Source of the DNA: Bordetella bronchialis
GTDB lineage: Bacteria > Pseudomonadota > Gammaproteobacteria > Burkholderiales > Burkholderiaceae_B
Reading direction: 5' to 3'
Assembly (NCBI RefSeq): GCF_001676705.1
Contig: NZ_CP016170.1
Coordinates: 1,116,001 to 1,180,000 of the forward strand
Length of the DNA stretch: 64,000 nt
Position 1 is the stretch's first letter; the number at the start of each line of letters is the position of its first letter. The notes beneath the pieces are model-generated. The model was not told where the DNA came from. It worked only from the letters and a program-made list of their open reading frames with translations, and did not search any database. The position numbers and the translations under genes are program-made. Of the stretch, positions 35,035 through 45,743 are shown piece after piece.

Positions 35035-36299
35035 CGTCGACGACGGTTTCCATGTCTTCAGGCGCGGCCGGCTTAGGCGCGGCCGGCTCAGGCGCGGCCG
35101 GCACCGCCGTGGCGTCCGCGGCGGGCCCGGGCATGGTGGTCGAGCCCGGCGGATGGCTGGGCCTGTTGGGCGGCGGCCAGCTGGGCCGCATGTTCTGCCA
35201 CGCGGCGCAAAGCCTGGGCTACAAGGTGGCGGTGCTGGATCCGGCCGCCGACGGGCCGGCCGCGATGGTGGCCGATCGCCACATCCACGCGGGATATGAC
35301 GACGCCGCCGGCCTGGACGAATTGGCCCGCATCTGCCGCGCCGTCACCACGGAATTCGAGAACGTCCCCGCGGACAGCCTGCGCGCGCTGGCGGCGCGCT
35401 GCCGCGTCAGTCCGTCCGCCGATGCCGTGGCGGTGGTGCAGGACCGCATCGCCGAAAAGGCCTTTATCGCATCGCAAGGCATTCCGGTCGCCCCCCATGT
35501 TGCCGTGCGCCAGGACGACGACCTGCGCCAGGCCGCCGACGGCCTGTTCCCCGGCATCCTGAAAGTGGCGCGCCTGGGCTACGACGGCAAGGGGCAGGCG
35601 CGCGTGCAGACCCGCGAGCAGGCGCTGGCGGCTTTCGAAGCCTTCGGCCGCGTACCGTGCGTGCTGGAGGCCCTGATGCCGCTGGATCACGAGATCTCCG
35701 TGGTGATCGCGCGCGGCTTCGATGGCGGGACCGTGATGTTCCCCGTGGCGCGCAATGTGCACCGCGATGGCATCCTGGCGGTGTCCACGGTGGACCGCGC
35801 GGCGCTGTCCGGGCCCGATGCGGCGCTGGAACGCGCGGCCGGCGATGCCGCGCTGCGCATTGCCGCGGGCCTGGATTACCACGGCGTGCTGTGCGTGGAG
35901 TTCTTCGTGCTGCGCGATGGCTCGCTGCTGGTCAACGAAATCGCGCCGCGTCCGCACAATAGCGGCCATTACACCATCGACGCCTGCGTCACCAGCCAGT
36001 TCGAGCAGCAGGCGCGCGCGATGGCGGGCCTGCCGCTGGGCGCCACCGATCTGCTGGCGCCGGCGGTCATGCTAAACATCCTGGGCGATATCTGGTACGA
36101 GCCGGGCACGGACCGGCAGCGCGAACCCGATTGGGCCGCGGCCCTGGCCGTGCCCAGCGCCAAGCTGCATCTGTACGGCAAGCGCGACGCGCGCCGGGGC
36201 CGCAAGATGGGGCATGTGACCATCGTCGCCGCCACCATGGCGCAGGCGCGCCGCGATGCCGGCCGCGTGGCGTCGGTGCTGGGCATGCCCGCGCCCTGA
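35031..36299 (+). CDS. purK: N5-carboxyaminoimidazole ribonucleotide synthase
   Basis: ATP-grasp enzyme making N5-CAIR from AIR, bicarbonate and ATP; partner of PurE. 422 residues. The catalytic core begins near residue 40 ([20 protein letters not shown]), about 35 residues later than in most PurK. The extra N-terminus is an Ala/Gly/Ser-rich stretch encoded partly by three 15-bp repeats (35061-35105). Whether translation truly starts at 35031, overlapping purE, or further in is unclear, but no better internal ribosome binding site is visible. Confidence 0.95.
   Translation: MTSTTVSMSSGAAGLGAAGSGAAGTAVASAAGPGMVVEPGGWLGLLGGGQLGRMFCHAAQSLGYKVAVLDPAADGPAAMVADRHIHAGYDDAAGLDELARICRAVTTEFENVPADSLRALAARCRVSPSADAVAVVQDRIAEKAFIASQGIPVAPHVAVRQDDDLRQAADGLFPGILKVARLGYDGKGQARVQTREQALAAFEAFGRVPCVLEALMPLDHEISVVIARGFDGGTVMFPVARNVHRDGILAVSTVDRAALSGPDAALERAAGDAALRIAAGLDYHGVLCVEFFVLRDGSLLVNEIAPRPHNSGHYTIDACVTSQFEQQARAMAGLPLGATDLLAPAVMLNILGDIWYEPGTDRQREPDWAAALAVPSAKLHLYGKRDARRGRKMGHVTIVAATMAQARRDAGRVASVLGMPAP
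35061..35105 (+). repeat. 15-bp tandem repeat (3 units) in the 5' end of purK
   Basis: Unit GGCGCGGCCGGCTTA, then ...CTCA, then ...CACC: three copies, each encoding GAAG plus one variable residue. The unit length keeps the frame, so copy-number change would only alter the length of the N-terminal extension. Confidence 0.8.
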
Positions 36300-36364
36300 G
36301 CCGACGCTCCCGGGCCGGCGCGCGCCGGCCGCGCGCTCCCCTTTCTTCATCCAGGATTCCCGCC

Positions 36365-37408
36365 ATGGCGCCCGACACGCAGACCGAAGCCGAAGCCTCC
36401 GACGCCCAGATCGAGCACGCCGCCCGCGTGCTGGCGCAAGGGCAGCTGGTGGCCTTTCCCACCGAGACGGTGTATGGGCTGGGCGCCGACGCGGAAAACC
36501 CCCTGGCCGTGGGCCGCATCTACGCCGCCAAGGGGCGGCCTTCCAATCACCCCGTCATCGTGCACGTGGCGCCGGGCGCCGACCTGTCGTATTGGACGGG
36601 CAGGATTCCGCCCCAGGCGCGCGACCTGATCGATGCCTTCTGGCCCGGGCCCCTGACGCTGATCCTGAAACGCGCGCCGCGCATCGATCCCGCCGTCAGC
36701 GGCGGGCAGGACAGCGTGGGCCTGCGCTGCCCGTCCCACCCGGTGGCGCAGCGCCTGCTGCGGGCCTTCGCGGCGCTGCAAGCCAGCGGCCAGGGCGGCG
36801 TTGCGGGCCCCTCGGCCAATCGTTTCGGCCACGTGTCGCCGACGCGGGCCGAACACGTGCGCGCCGAGTTTCCCGATGAAGTGGCGCGCGGCATGCCGGT
36901 GCTGCAGGGGGGCGCCTCGGCCGTGGGCATCGAGTCCACCATCGTCGACCTGTCGCGCTTGGACCAGGGCGTGGGGCCCGTGCTGCTGCGGCCCGGCCAT
37001 ATCACCGCCGCCGACATCCAGCGGGTGCTGGGCGAGCCGCCCTCCTTGCCCGACGCCGCGGCGCCGCGCGCCTCCGGCACGCTGCGCGCGCATTACGCCC
37101 CGCGCACGCCGCTGGCGCTGGCCACGCGCGAACAGCTGGAAGCCGCGGCGGTCGGCATAGGCCTGCCCGAGGACGGACGCACCGTGGTGGTCGCCTATAC
37201 GCCGCGCCCGCTGCAAATCGATCCGCGCCTGGTGTGGCAGCCGGTGGCCGCCGAACCCGCGCAATATGCGCAGGCCTTGTATGCCTTGCTGCGCGAACTG
37301 GACGGCATGGGCTTTCGCCGCATCCTGGTCGAGGCGCCGCCGCGTACGCCCGAATGGGCGGCGGTGAACGACCGCATCGGCCGCGCCGCGGCCGCCTTTG
37401 ATATGTGA
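36365..37408 (+). CDS. tsaC: L-threonylcarbamoyladenylate synthase (Sua5/YwlC type)
   Basis: Makes threonylcarbamoyl-AMP for the t6A37 modification of tRNA. 347 residues: a YrdC/TsaC domain (about 15-205, with FPTETVYGLGADA, KGRPSNHPVIVHV and the catalytic-type segment AGPSANRFGHVSPT), then a Sua5 C-terminal domain (about 225-345) after the linker SGTLRAHYAPRTPL. The two-domain form distinguishes it from E. coli TsaC. It follows purK by 65 bp on the same strand. Confidence 0.94.
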   Translation: MAPDTQTEAEASDAQIEHAARVLAQGQLVAFPTETVYGLGADAENPLAVGRIYAAKGRPSNHPVIVHVAPGADLSYWTGRIPPQARDLIDAFWPGPLTLILKRAPRIDPAVSGGQDSVGLRCPSHPVAQRLLRAFAALQASGQGGVAGPSANRFGHVSPTRAEHVRAEFPDEVARGMPVLQGGASAVGIESTIVDLSRLDQGVGPVLLRPGHITAADIQRVLGEPPSLPDAAAPRASGTLRAHYAPRTPLALATREQLEAAAVGIGLPEDGRTVVVAYTPRPLQIDPRLVWQPVAAEPAQYAQALYALLRELDGMGFRRILVEAPPRTPEWAAVNDRIGRAAAAFDM

Positions 37409-37667
37409 TGCAGACATGCCGGGGCGGCGATGCCCCGGCTGCCTGGCCCGTGCGCCCGGCTTCCCGTCTGCGCGCGCAGCCGCGAAGCCGCGCGCCCCCC
37501 GCCTTGCGCCGCCGCCTTCATCGCGGCTAAGTGTTCCACCTAATTGTTCCGCCGGCCTGCCCGGCTTACGCTGCGCCGCCTACATGCAAGACCGGCCGGC
37601 GGCTAGCCCGGCGATCCGGTTCCGCGTGCCCACAAGGCGGGCGGCGCCGACACCAAGGAGAACACCC

Positions 37668-38690
37668 ATGAAGAAGTTTCTTACCCTGACGGCCTGCGCC
37701 CTGGCGTTGGCGGGCGCCGCGCATGTCGCGGTGGCGGGGCCGACGCTGGACGCGGTCAAGAAGAAGGGCTTCGTCCAATGCGGGCTGAGCGATGGCGTGA
37801 CCGGTTTCAGCGCGACGGACAGCAAGGGCGAATGGGCCGGCATGGACGTGGACATCTGCCGCGCCATCGCGGCCGCGACGCTGGGCGATGCGGGCAAGTT
37901 CAAGGGCACGGCCCTGTCCACGCAGCAGCGCTTCACGGCCCTGCAGTCCGGCGAGGTCGACGTGCTGCTGCGCACGGTAACGCTGACCCAGACGCGCGAT
38001 ACTTCCCTGGGCCTGGCCGCGGTGGCGGCCAGCTTCTACGACGGCCAGGGCATCCTGGTGCGCAAATCGCTGAACGTGAAAAGCGCCAAGGAGCTGGACG
38101 GCGCGACGATCTGCGTGCAGCCCGGCACGACCACCGAGCTCAACCTGTCCGACTGGTTCCGCGCCAACGGGATCAAGTTCACGCCCGTGGTCATCGACAA
38201 GGTGACCGAAGTGGTGCGCGCGTTCGAGTCCGGCCGTTGCGATGCATTCACGGACGACGCCTCGCAGCTGGCCGCCGTGCGCGCGTCGCAGGTGGCCAAT
38301 CCCAACGACTACGACATCCTGCCGGAGCGCCTGTCCAAGGAGCCCCTGGGGCCGATGGTGCGCCAGGGCGATGAAAACTGGCTGGGCATCGTGCGCTGGA
38401 CGCTGTTCGCGCTGATGGAGGCCGAGGAATACGGCATCACCCAGAAGAACGTCGATGACATGCTCAAAAGCAGCAACCCCAATGTGCTGCGCATCCTGGG
38501 CGTGACGCCCGGCGCCGGCAAAAACATGGGCCTGGACGAGAAGTGGGCCTACAACGCCATCAAGGCGGTCGGCAATTACGGCGAAATCTTCGAGCGCAAT
38601 GTGGGCGGCGGCAGCAAGCTGGGGCTGAAGCGCGGCGTGAACGCGCTGTGGAACCAGGGCGGCGCGATGTATCCCTGGCCCGTACGCTGA
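37668..38690 (+). CDS. Amino-acid ABC transporter substrate-binding protein (AapJ/BztA-like)
   Basis: A 340-residue periplasmic receptor with a signal peptide about 1-23 (MKKFLTLTACALALAGAAHV, cleavage after VAG or AVA). The opening GPTLDAVKKKGFVQCGLSDGVTGFSATDSKGEWAGMDVDICRAIAAA is typical of general L-amino-acid (AapJ) binding proteins, and the C-terminal WAYNAIKAVGNYGEIFERNVG is also diagnostic. AAGGAG precedes the ATG. The permease and ATPase genes that usually follow (aapQMP) are absent; a convergent liv-type cluster begins 12 bp away. Confidence 0.9.
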   Translation: MKKFLTLTACALALAGAAHVAVAGPTLDAVKKKGFVQCGLSDGVTGFSATDSKGEWAGMDVDICRAIAAATLGDAGKFKGTALSTQQRFTALQSGEVDVLLRTVTLTQTRDTSLGLAAVAASFYDGQGILVRKSLNVKSAKELDGATICVQPGTTTELNLSDWFRANGIKFTPVVIDKVTEVVRAFESGRCDAFTDDASQLAAVRASQVANPNDYDILPERLSKEPLGPMVRQGDENWLGIVRWTLFALMEAEEYGITQKNVDDMLKSSNPNVLRILGVTPGAGKNMGLDEKWAYNAIKAVGNYGEIFERNVGGGSKLGLKRGVNALWNQGGAMYPWPVR

Positions 38691-38701
38691 GCGGGCCCGC
38701 G

Positions 38702-39414
<713 letters not shown>

Positions 39415-39418
<4 letters not shown>

Positions 39419-40200
39419 GGCGCGGCCACCCGCGTGCAAGCTTCGCCGTCGCCGCCGGCTGCGCCCAGGTAAGCGGTGCGTACCGCCTCGTCGGCGCGGA
39501 TCGCGGCGGGGGCGCCGCTGGCGATCACGCCGCCATCCACCATCACGGTGATCGTGTCGGCGACGCGGAACACGGCGTCCATGTCGTGTTCGACCAGCAG
39601 GATGGCATGCTGGGGCTTCAAGGCCTGCAGCAGATCCAGCATGCGGCCGGTTTCCTCGGCGCCCATGCCGGCCAGCGGCTCGTCCAGCAGCAGCACGGAC
39701 GGGCGCGTCGCCAGGCACATGGCAATCTCCAGCTGCCGCTTGCGGCCGTGCGGCAGCGTGCCGGCGATGCGGTGGCGGTCCGCCGACAGTCCGGTGCGCT
39801 CGAGTACCTCGTCCGCCAGCGCCACGGTCCGCCGGCACGCACCGGCGTCGCGCCACCACTGCCAGAAGCGCGGGCGCGCGGCCTGCGCCGCCAGGCGGCA
39901 GTTCTCGTGCACGCTCAGGGTGGGGAACAGGGTGGATCGCTGGTAGCTGCGTCCCAGCCCGGCGCGGGCGCGGCGCGGCTGCGGCCAGGCCGTTACGTCA
40001 TGTCCCGCGAACTCGATGGCGCCGGCATCGGCGGGCAGGTCGCCCGACAGCAGATTGATCAGCGTGGATTTGCCTGCCCCGTTGGTGCCGATCACGGCAT
40101 GCAGGCTGCCGCGGCGCAAGGCCAGCGTGACGCCACGAACGGCGGTCAGGCCGCCGAAGCGGCGGGTCAGGTCGCGGGCGTGCATCAGTGTGTCAGGCAT
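39415..40200 (-). CDS. livG: LivG-type ABC transporter ATPase
   Basis: First ATPase of the importer. 261 residues: Walker A GTNGAGKST, GRSYQRSTLFPTLSVHEN, the signature segment LPHGRKRQLEIAM (a degenerate LSGG, usual for LivG) and Walker B VLLLDEPLAGMG, then VEHDMD. It overlaps livM by 8 bp and livF by 4 bp. Confidence 0.92.
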
Positions 40201-41191
40201 GGGACTCCCCCGTGGCGGTTCTCTTCCGGATGCGCGGCGATGCGCCATCCGCCAGGCCGGCCAGGCCGCGCGGCAGCAGGGCCACCAGCAGGATCACCGC
40301 CAGGCCCAGCGGCAGATGCCAATGGCGCGCGTAGTCGCCGAAGACCGCTTCCGACTGGAACAGTTCCTGCATCAGGACCAGCGCCACGGCGCCCGCCACC
40401 GCGCCGCCGGGGCGCGCCATGCCGCCCAGGATCACCATCAGCAGCACCATGCCGGACTGCCCCCAGGCGAACAGTTCCGGCGTGACGAAGCCATCCTTGA
40501 GCGCGAACAGGAAGCCCGCCAGGCCGGCCAGCGCGCCGCCCAGCGCATAGGCCACCAGTTTGTAGGGAAAGGTGGAGTAGCCGGCCGCGCGCATGCGCTG
40601 TTCATTGATGCGGATGCCGGCGAGCGCGGCGCCGAAGGGCGAGCGCCGCAGCCGGGCCAGCAGCCCCCAGCACAAGGCCAGGCAGGCCGCCACGAAAAGA
40701 TGGAAGGTCGTCGCATCGGCCAGGTCGAAGGGCATCCAGCCCCCCACGCTGGCCTGCGGACGGAAGTACAGATAGGCGCCGTCGCTGCCGCCGCCCACCT
40801 TGGTATCGTGAAAGACGTAATAGGCCATCTGGGCGAAGGCCAGCGTCACCATGATGAAGTACACGCCGCGTGTGCGCAGCGCCAGCGTGCCCGTGGCGAG
40901 CGCATAGGCCGCGCCGCCCCCCATGGCGGCGGCCAGCAGCGGTACCAGCGGTCCGGCCGCCGACGGCGGCGACAGCAGCGCGGCGGCATACGCGCCCAGG
41001 CCGAAGGGCGCCGCGTGTCCCAGGCTGACCAGCCCCGCCTCGCCCACCAGCAGCTGCAGGCTGAGCGCGAACAGGGCGTAGATCATGATGCGGGCGGCCA
41101 GGCCCAGGTAGTATTCGCTGGCCATCCAGGGCAGCAGCGCCAGGACCAGCAGGGTGGCGATCGCCGCGGCGGCGCCAGCAGATATCTTCAT
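40193..41191 (-). CDS. livM: LivM-type ABC transporter permease
   Basis: Inner-membrane permease of 332 residues with about eight to nine transmembrane segments. LVGEAGLVSLGHAAPFGLGAYAAALL and the later GGMARPGGAVAGAVALVLMQEL are family blocks. Pairs with the LivH-type gene 12 bp upstream. Confidence 0.92.
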   Translation of the reverse strand: MKISAGAAAAIATLLVLALLPWMASEYYLGLAARIMIYALFALSLQLLVGEAGLVSLGHAAPFGLGAYAAALLSPPSAAGPLVPLLAAAMGGGAAYALATGTLALRTRGVYFIMVTLAFAQMAYYVFHDTKVGGGSDGAYLYFRPQASVGGWMPFDLADATTFHLFVAACLALCWGLLARLRRSPFGAALAGIRINEQRMRAAGYSTFPYKLVAYALGGALAGLAGFLFALKDGFVTPELFAWGQSGMVLLMVILGGMARPGGAVAGAVALVLMQELFQSEAVFGDYARHWHLPLGLAVILLVALLPRGLAGLADGASPRIRKRTATGESHA

Positions 41192-41203
41192 CGCCGTCTC
41201 TCT

Positions 41204-42085
41204 TCAGCCTTGCTTGAACAGGCCTTCGGGCCTGCACAGCAGGACCAGCGCCATCAGCACATACACCAGCACCCCGGCCGCGGCCGGGAAGAACACCTGG
41301 CCGAAGGTATCGACGAAGCCCACGAGCATCGCGGCCACGAACGCGCCGCGGATGGAGCCGATGCCGCCGATCACCACCACCACGAAGCAGGCGATCAGCA
41401 CGCCGTTGCCCATGCCGGGATACACAGAGGAAACCGGCGCCGCGATGGCGCCCGCCAGGGCGGCCAGGGCCACGCCGGCGGCGAACACCAGCCGGTACAG
41501 GCGGTTGATGTCCACGCCCAGCGAGGCGATCATCTCGCGATTGCTGGCGCCCGCCCGCACCATCATGCCGATGCGGCTGCGGGTGATCGCCAGGTAAAGC
41601 AGCAGCGCCACCGCCGCGCCCACGGCCGACATGAACAGCCGGTAGACGGGGTAGGTCATGACGCCGCCCAGCGGGATACTGCCTTGCAGCCAGGCGGGGA
41701 TGGGCACGCCGTGGACATCGTTGCCGACCAGGATGGCGCGCGCTTCCTCGAATACCAGGATCAGGCCGTAGGTCATCAGCACCTGCTGCATGTGGTCGCG
41801 GCGGTACAGGAAACTGAAGAAGGCCAGTTCCAGCACATAGCCCAGCACCGCCGCCAGCACCACGCAGGCGACGATGGTCGCGGCCAGCCCGCCGCCCGTG
41901 GTCCTGTCGATCCACGGCCCCAGCGCGAAGGCCATGTAGGCGCCGGCCATATAGAAGCTGCCGTGGGCCAGGTTGATGATGCCCATGATGCCGAAGATCA
42001 GCGTCAGGCCGCTGGCCACGAGGAACAGCAGCAGGCCGTATTGCACCGCGTTCAGGCACTGGATAAGAAAGACCGTCCCGTCCAT
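41204..42085 (-). CDS. livH: LivH-type ABC transporter permease
   Basis: Inner-membrane permease of 293 residues with about seven to eight transmembrane segments. The start MDGTVFLIQCLNAVQYGLLL, then SGLTLIFGIMGIINLAHGSFYMAGAY, is the classic LivH opening; GGIGSIRGAFVAAMLVGFVDTFGQ is the conserved loop. It lies 11 bp after the binding-protein gene. Confidence 0.93.
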   Translation of the reverse strand: MDGTVFLIQCLNAVQYGLLLFLVASGLTLIFGIMGIINLAHGSFYMAGAYMAFALGPWIDRTTGGGLAATIVACVVLAAVLGYVLELAFFSFLYRRDHMQQVLMTYGLILVFEEARAILVGNDVHGVPIPAWLQGSIPLGGVMTYPVYRLFMSAVGAAVALLLYLAITRSRIGMMVRAGASNREMIASLGVDINRLYRLVFAAGVALAALAGAIAAPVSSVYPGMGNGVLIACFVVVVIGGIGSIRGAFVAAMLVGFVDTFGQVFFPAAAGVLVYVLMALVLLCRPEGLFKQG

Positions 42086-42096
42086 GGACGACGGTC

Positions 42097-43275
42097 CTAC
42101 AGCCGGCAGCCGCGCGCCGGGTCGGCCAGTTTCCTGACCGCCACCTTCACGACCTTGTTCTCCATGCCGTCGACCTGGCGCAGGTAGATGTCCTGCACGG
42201 GATTGCCGGCAACGGATAGCGTGAACGCGCCGCGCGGGCTGTCTATCGTGGCGGCGCGCATCGCCTTGCGCATGTCGGCCTTCCTGGACAGGTCGCCCTG
42301 CACCGACCGCAGTCCGGCCGCCAAGAGCTGGGCGGCGTCGTAGCCCTGTACCGCGTAGACGTCGGGCGGCGTGCCCGGGTAGGCCTTGGCATAGGCCGCG
42401 CGGAAGGCCGTATCGCGCGGCGTATCCAGGCCATCAGCATAGTGCAGCGTCGTCAGCAGCCCTTGCGCGGCCTGCCCCTGCGCCTGCAGGGTGCCGTCGG
42501 TCAGGAAGCCGGAACCGTACAGCGGGATCGTTTTATTCAGGCCCGCGGCGGCGTAGTCCTGCACGAACTTCACCGCGCCGCCGCCCGCGAAGAAAGTGAA
42601 AACCACGTCGGGCTTGAGCGCGGCGATCTCCGTCAGCAGCGGCTGGAACTCGACATTGGGAAAGGGCAGGCTCAGGTCCTTGACGACCTTGCCGCCGGAT
42701 TTTTCGAAGCCTTCGCGAAAGCCCGCCACCGCCTCGTCGCCGGCGGCGTACTTCCACGTGATGGTGACCGCGGTCTTGTAGCCTTTCTCGGCGGCGACCG
42801 GTCCCATGGCGTAGGCCGGCTGCCAGTTGCTGAAAGACGTGCGGAACACGCCCATGCCGCACATCGGGCCGGTAATGGCGTCGGCCCCGGCGTTGGTGAC
42901 CAGCAGCGTGGTGTCGGATTCCTTGGCCGCCTTGGTCAGCGCCATCGCCACGCCCGAATGCACGGTGCCCACCAGGATATCGACCTGGTCGCGCTTGATG
43001 AGCCGGTTGGCGTTTTCCGGCGCCTTCGCCGGGTTCGATTCGTCATCGACCTTGTAGTATGCGACCTCGCGGCCCGCCAGCTTGCCGCCCTGTTCGGCCA
43101 CGTACAGCTTGAAGCCGTTTTCGATGGCCGTGCCCAGGGCCGCGTAGGTGCCGCTGTACGGCAGCATGAAGCCTATCTTGACGGGTTCTTGCCGGGGCGC
43201 CGGCTGCGCCTGGGCCAGCCCGGCGGACATGGTCAGCGTCGCGGCGATCGCGGCGTGCATGATGCGCGTGTTCAT
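42097..43275 (-). CDS. Periplasmic ligand-binding protein, LivJ/LivK type
   Basis: A 392-residue receptor with a signal peptide about 1-23 (cleavage after AQA). VKIGFMLPYSGTYAALGTAIENGFKLYVAE is the typical first strand-helix of aromatic-acid and branched-chain amino-acid receptors; the VGTVHSGVAMAL and YAVQGYDAAQLL segments follow. Such receptors next to box genes are thought to bind benzoate or hydroxybenzoates. The actual ligand cannot be told from the sequence. Confidence 0.9.
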   Translation of the reverse strand: MNTRIMHAAIAATLTMSAGLAQAQPAPRQEPVKIGFMLPYSGTYAALGTAIENGFKLYVAEQGGKLAGREVAYYKVDDESNPAKAPENANRLIKRDQVDILVGTVHSGVAMALTKAAKESDTTLLVTNAGADAITGPMCGMGVFRTSFSNWQPAYAMGPVAAEKGYKTAVTITWKYAAGDEAVAGFREGFEKSGGKVVKDLSLPFPNVEFQPLLTEIAALKPDVVFTFFAGGGAVKFVQDYAAAGLNKTIPLYGSGFLTDGTLQAQGQAAQGLLTTLHYADGLDTPRDTAFRAAYAKAYPGTPPDVYAVQGYDAAQLLAAGLRSVQGDLSRKADMRKAMRAATIDSPRGAFTLSVAGNPVQDIYLRQVDGMENKVVKVAVRKLADPARGCRL

Positions 43276-43299
43276 CGTGTGTCTCCGTCTCGTGGGTCG

Positions 43300-44187
43300 T
43301 TATAGGTGTGGTGTCCGCGTGCCGTGCTGCCGCAGGAAGCCGCGGATCGCATCGATGACGGCTTCGGGCTGGTCCCGGTGCGGCGAATGGCGGCAATCGG
43401 CCAGCACCCGCATGGCCGCGCGCGGCGCGCGCCGGGCGATGCTTTCGATCTGCGCGAGCGTGCCGTATTCGTCGTCCCGGCCTTGCAGCGCCAGCACCGG
43501 GCAACGGATCGTGGCGATCTCCGCCTCGATATTCCACGCACGGAAGGCCGGATCCAGCCAGATATCGTTCCAGCCCCAGAACGCCGAATCGGGGTCGTCG
43601 TGATAGCGGGCCAGCCGGTCGCGCAGGTCCGTCTCCAGATAGGCGCGGCGTGCGGCCTCGATATTGCCCACCGTGACGTCCTCGACGAAGACATGCGGCG
43701 CGGCGGCGATGACGCCGGCGACCGCGTCGGGATGCCGCGCCGCATACAGCAGCGCGATGGATGCGCCATCGCTGTGGCCGAAAAGCACGGGCGGATCGCG
43801 GCGCGCGTCGATGCCCAGGGCTTGCAGCAGCGCGGGCAGCACCGCGTCGGCCTGTTCATGCATAAAGGCCACGGGCCACTTCTCGTGCGCCGCGCGCGGC
43901 GTGGAGCGGCCGTAGCCCGGGCGCGAATACACCAGGCCGCGGCACCCGGCCGCGGCGCAGGCGCGGGCAGGCCAATCCTTCCACATCGACAGCGATCCCA
44001 GCCCCTCATGCAGGAAGACCAGCAGCGGCGTCCCCTGGCGCTCCGGCCCGATCCATTGGTATTCCAGGCTCAGCGCGCGGCCGCCCACCCGCACGCGGGC
44101 CTGCCCCGTGCCCGGCGCGGCCGCTTCCCCGGGATGCCGCGCCATGTCCCCCTGCGCGGCGGCGTGTTGCCCGGTGGCCGCGTTCAT
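43300..44187 (-). CDS. Alpha/beta hydrolase of the benzoate cluster
   Basis: A 295-residue hydrolase. The nucleophile elbow is GHSDG (Ser in FGHSDGASIALLYAA), the acid is in LQGRDDEYG and the catalytic His in ADCRHSPHRDQP, so the triad is complete. Residues 1-30 are a disordered Ala/Gly extension. Family knowledge: such hydrolases are frequent in box clusters and may act as thioesterases that relieve dead-end CoA thioesters; the role is not proven. Its start overlaps the bclA stop (ATGA). Confidence 0.85.
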   Translation of the reverse strand: MNAATGQHAAAQGDMARHPGEAAAPGTGQARVRVGGRALSLEYQWIGPERQGTPLLVFLHEGLGSLSMWKDWPARACAAAGCRGLVYSRPGYGRSTPRAAHEKWPVAFMHEQADAVLPALLQALGIDARRDPPVLFGHSDGASIALLYAARHPDAVAGVIAAAPHVFVEDVTVGNIEAARRAYLETDLRDRLARYHDDPDSAFWGWNDIWLDPAFRAWNIEAEIATIRCPVLALQGRDDEYGTLAQIESIARRAPRAAMRVLADCRHSPHRDQPEAVIDAIRGFLRQHGTRTPHL

Positions 44188-45743
44188 GCGTGTTCTTCCA
44201 TCTGGCGCAGCCGGAAGCGCTGGATCTTGCCGGTGGCGGTCTTGGGCAGCTCGTCGGTGAAGTGGATCTGCCGCGGGTACTTGAAGGGCGCCAGATGCTG
44301 CTTGACGTAGGCCTGCAGCGCGGCCCCCGTGTCGGGGTGCGCGGCGTAGCCGGGGCGCAGCACCACATAGGCCTTGGTCTTGACCAATCCCTGTCCGTCG
44401 GGCACGCCGATCACCGCGGCTTCCAGCACCGCCTCGTGCTGGATCAGCACGTTCTCCACCTCCACCGGCGACACGTACTGGCCGCTGACTTTGATCATGT
44501 CGTCGCTGCGGCCGGCATAGGTGTAGTAGCCGTCCTCGTCGCGGACGTATTTGTCGCCGCTTTTGAGCCAGTCGCCCAGGAAGCACTGGCGGGTCTTCTC
44601 GCGATTGTTCCAGTACATCAGGGCGGCGCTGGGACCCTTGATATACAGGTCGCCGATGGTGCCGGGCGGCACCGGCTGACCCTGTTCGTCGCGCAGCTGC
44701 ACCTCGTAGCCGGCCACCGGCATGCCGGTCGTGCCATAGCGGATCCTGCCCGCCTGGTTGCTGATGAAGATATGCAGCATTTCGGTCGAGCCTATGCCGT
44801 CCAGGATGTCGCAGCCGAAGTGCCGGCGGAATCGCTCGCCGATATCGCGCGGCAGGGCTTCGCCGGCCGAGGTACAGACGCGCAGCGCCAGCTGTTCGCG
44901 CGGCGGCAGGTCGGGCGCGGCCAGCATGGCGGCGTACAGCGTGGGCACGCCATAGAACACCGTGGGCCGGTGCCGGGTCAGCCGCTGGAAGACGGCCTGC
45001 GGCGTCGGGCGCTCGGCCATCAGCACCACGGTGGCCCCCACCGACAGGGGAAAGGTCAAGCCGTTGCCCAGCCCGTAGGCGAAGAAGAGTTTCGCCGCCG
45101 AGAACACCACGTCGTCCTCGCGGATGCCCAATACGGGCTTGGCATAGAGCTCGGCGGTATGCCACAGGTTGCCGTGCGTGTGCACCACGCCCTTGGGCTT
45201 GCCGGTGGAGCCGGAGGAGTACAGCCAGAATGCCATCTCGTCGGCCAGCGTGCGCACGGGCGGGATGGCGGGCGCCCGGGCCAGCGCGGCTTCCAGCTCG
45301 ATGGCGCCGTGCCCGGCCGGGTCGGCCTCGGGCCGCGACACGATGATGTGTTCGAGCTCCGTCTGGCCCTGCGCCATTGCCCGCCGCAATACCGGAAGCA
45401 GGGCGCCGGACACGATGGCGGCACGGGCCCGGCTGTGCGACAGGATGTAGGCGTAGTCGTCGGGCGTCAGCAGGGTATTGACGGCCACCGGCACCACGCC
45501 CCCGTGCAGCGCGCCCAGGAATGCCACGGGCCAGTCCGCGGTATCGTGCATCAGCAGCAGCAGGCGTTCCTCTCGACGCAGCCCCAGCCCTTGCAGCACG
45601 CCGGCGAAGCGCGCCGCGCGGTCCGCCAGTCCGCCGTAGCGCAGCACGCCAAAATCGTCGATATAGGCCGGCTTGTCCGCCCGTCCCGCGTTCAGCGCGG
45701 CCAGGTGGCTGGCGAAATTGAGTTCCTGCGGACAGCTATCCAC
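44184..45743 (-). CDS. bclA: Benzoate-CoA ligase
   Basis: Activates benzoate to benzoyl-CoA, the entry step of the box pathway. 519 residues: AMP-binding motif YSSGSTGKPKGVVHTHGN near residue 169, GEALPRDIGERF, GIGSTEMLHIFISN and SGDKYVRDEDGYYTYAGRSDDMIKVSGQYVSP, and the C-terminal catalytic Lys in PKTATGKIQRF. The EMLHIFISN motif is typical of benzoate-specific ligases. The start is GTG 45743 with AGGAGA upstream. First gene of an operon with the hydrolase and the ABC importer. Confidence 0.94.
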   Translation of the reverse strand: MDSCPQELNFASHLAALNAGRADKPAYIDDFGVLRYGGLADRAARFAGVLQGLGLRREERLLLLMHDTADWPVAFLGALHGGVVPVAVNTLLTPDDYAYILSHSRARAAIVSGALLPVLRRAMAQGQTELEHIIVSRPEADPAGHGAIELEAALARAPAIPPVRTLADEMAFWLYSSGSTGKPKGVVHTHGNLWHTAELYAKPVLGIREDDVVFSAAKLFFAYGLGNGLTFPLSVGATVVLMAERPTPQAVFQRLTRHRPTVFYGVPTLYAAMLAAPDLPPREQLALRVCTSAGEALPRDIGERFRRHFGCDILDGIGSTEMLHIFISNQAGRIRYGTTGMPVAGYEVQLRDEQGQPVPPGTIGDLYIKGPSAALMYWNNREKTRQCFLGDWLKSGDKYVRDEDGYYTYAGRSDDMIKVSGQYVSPVEVENVLIQHEAVLEAAVIGVPDGQGLVKTKAYVVLRPGYAAHPDTGAALQAYVKQHLAPFKYPRQIHFTDELPKTATGKIQRFRLRQMEEHA

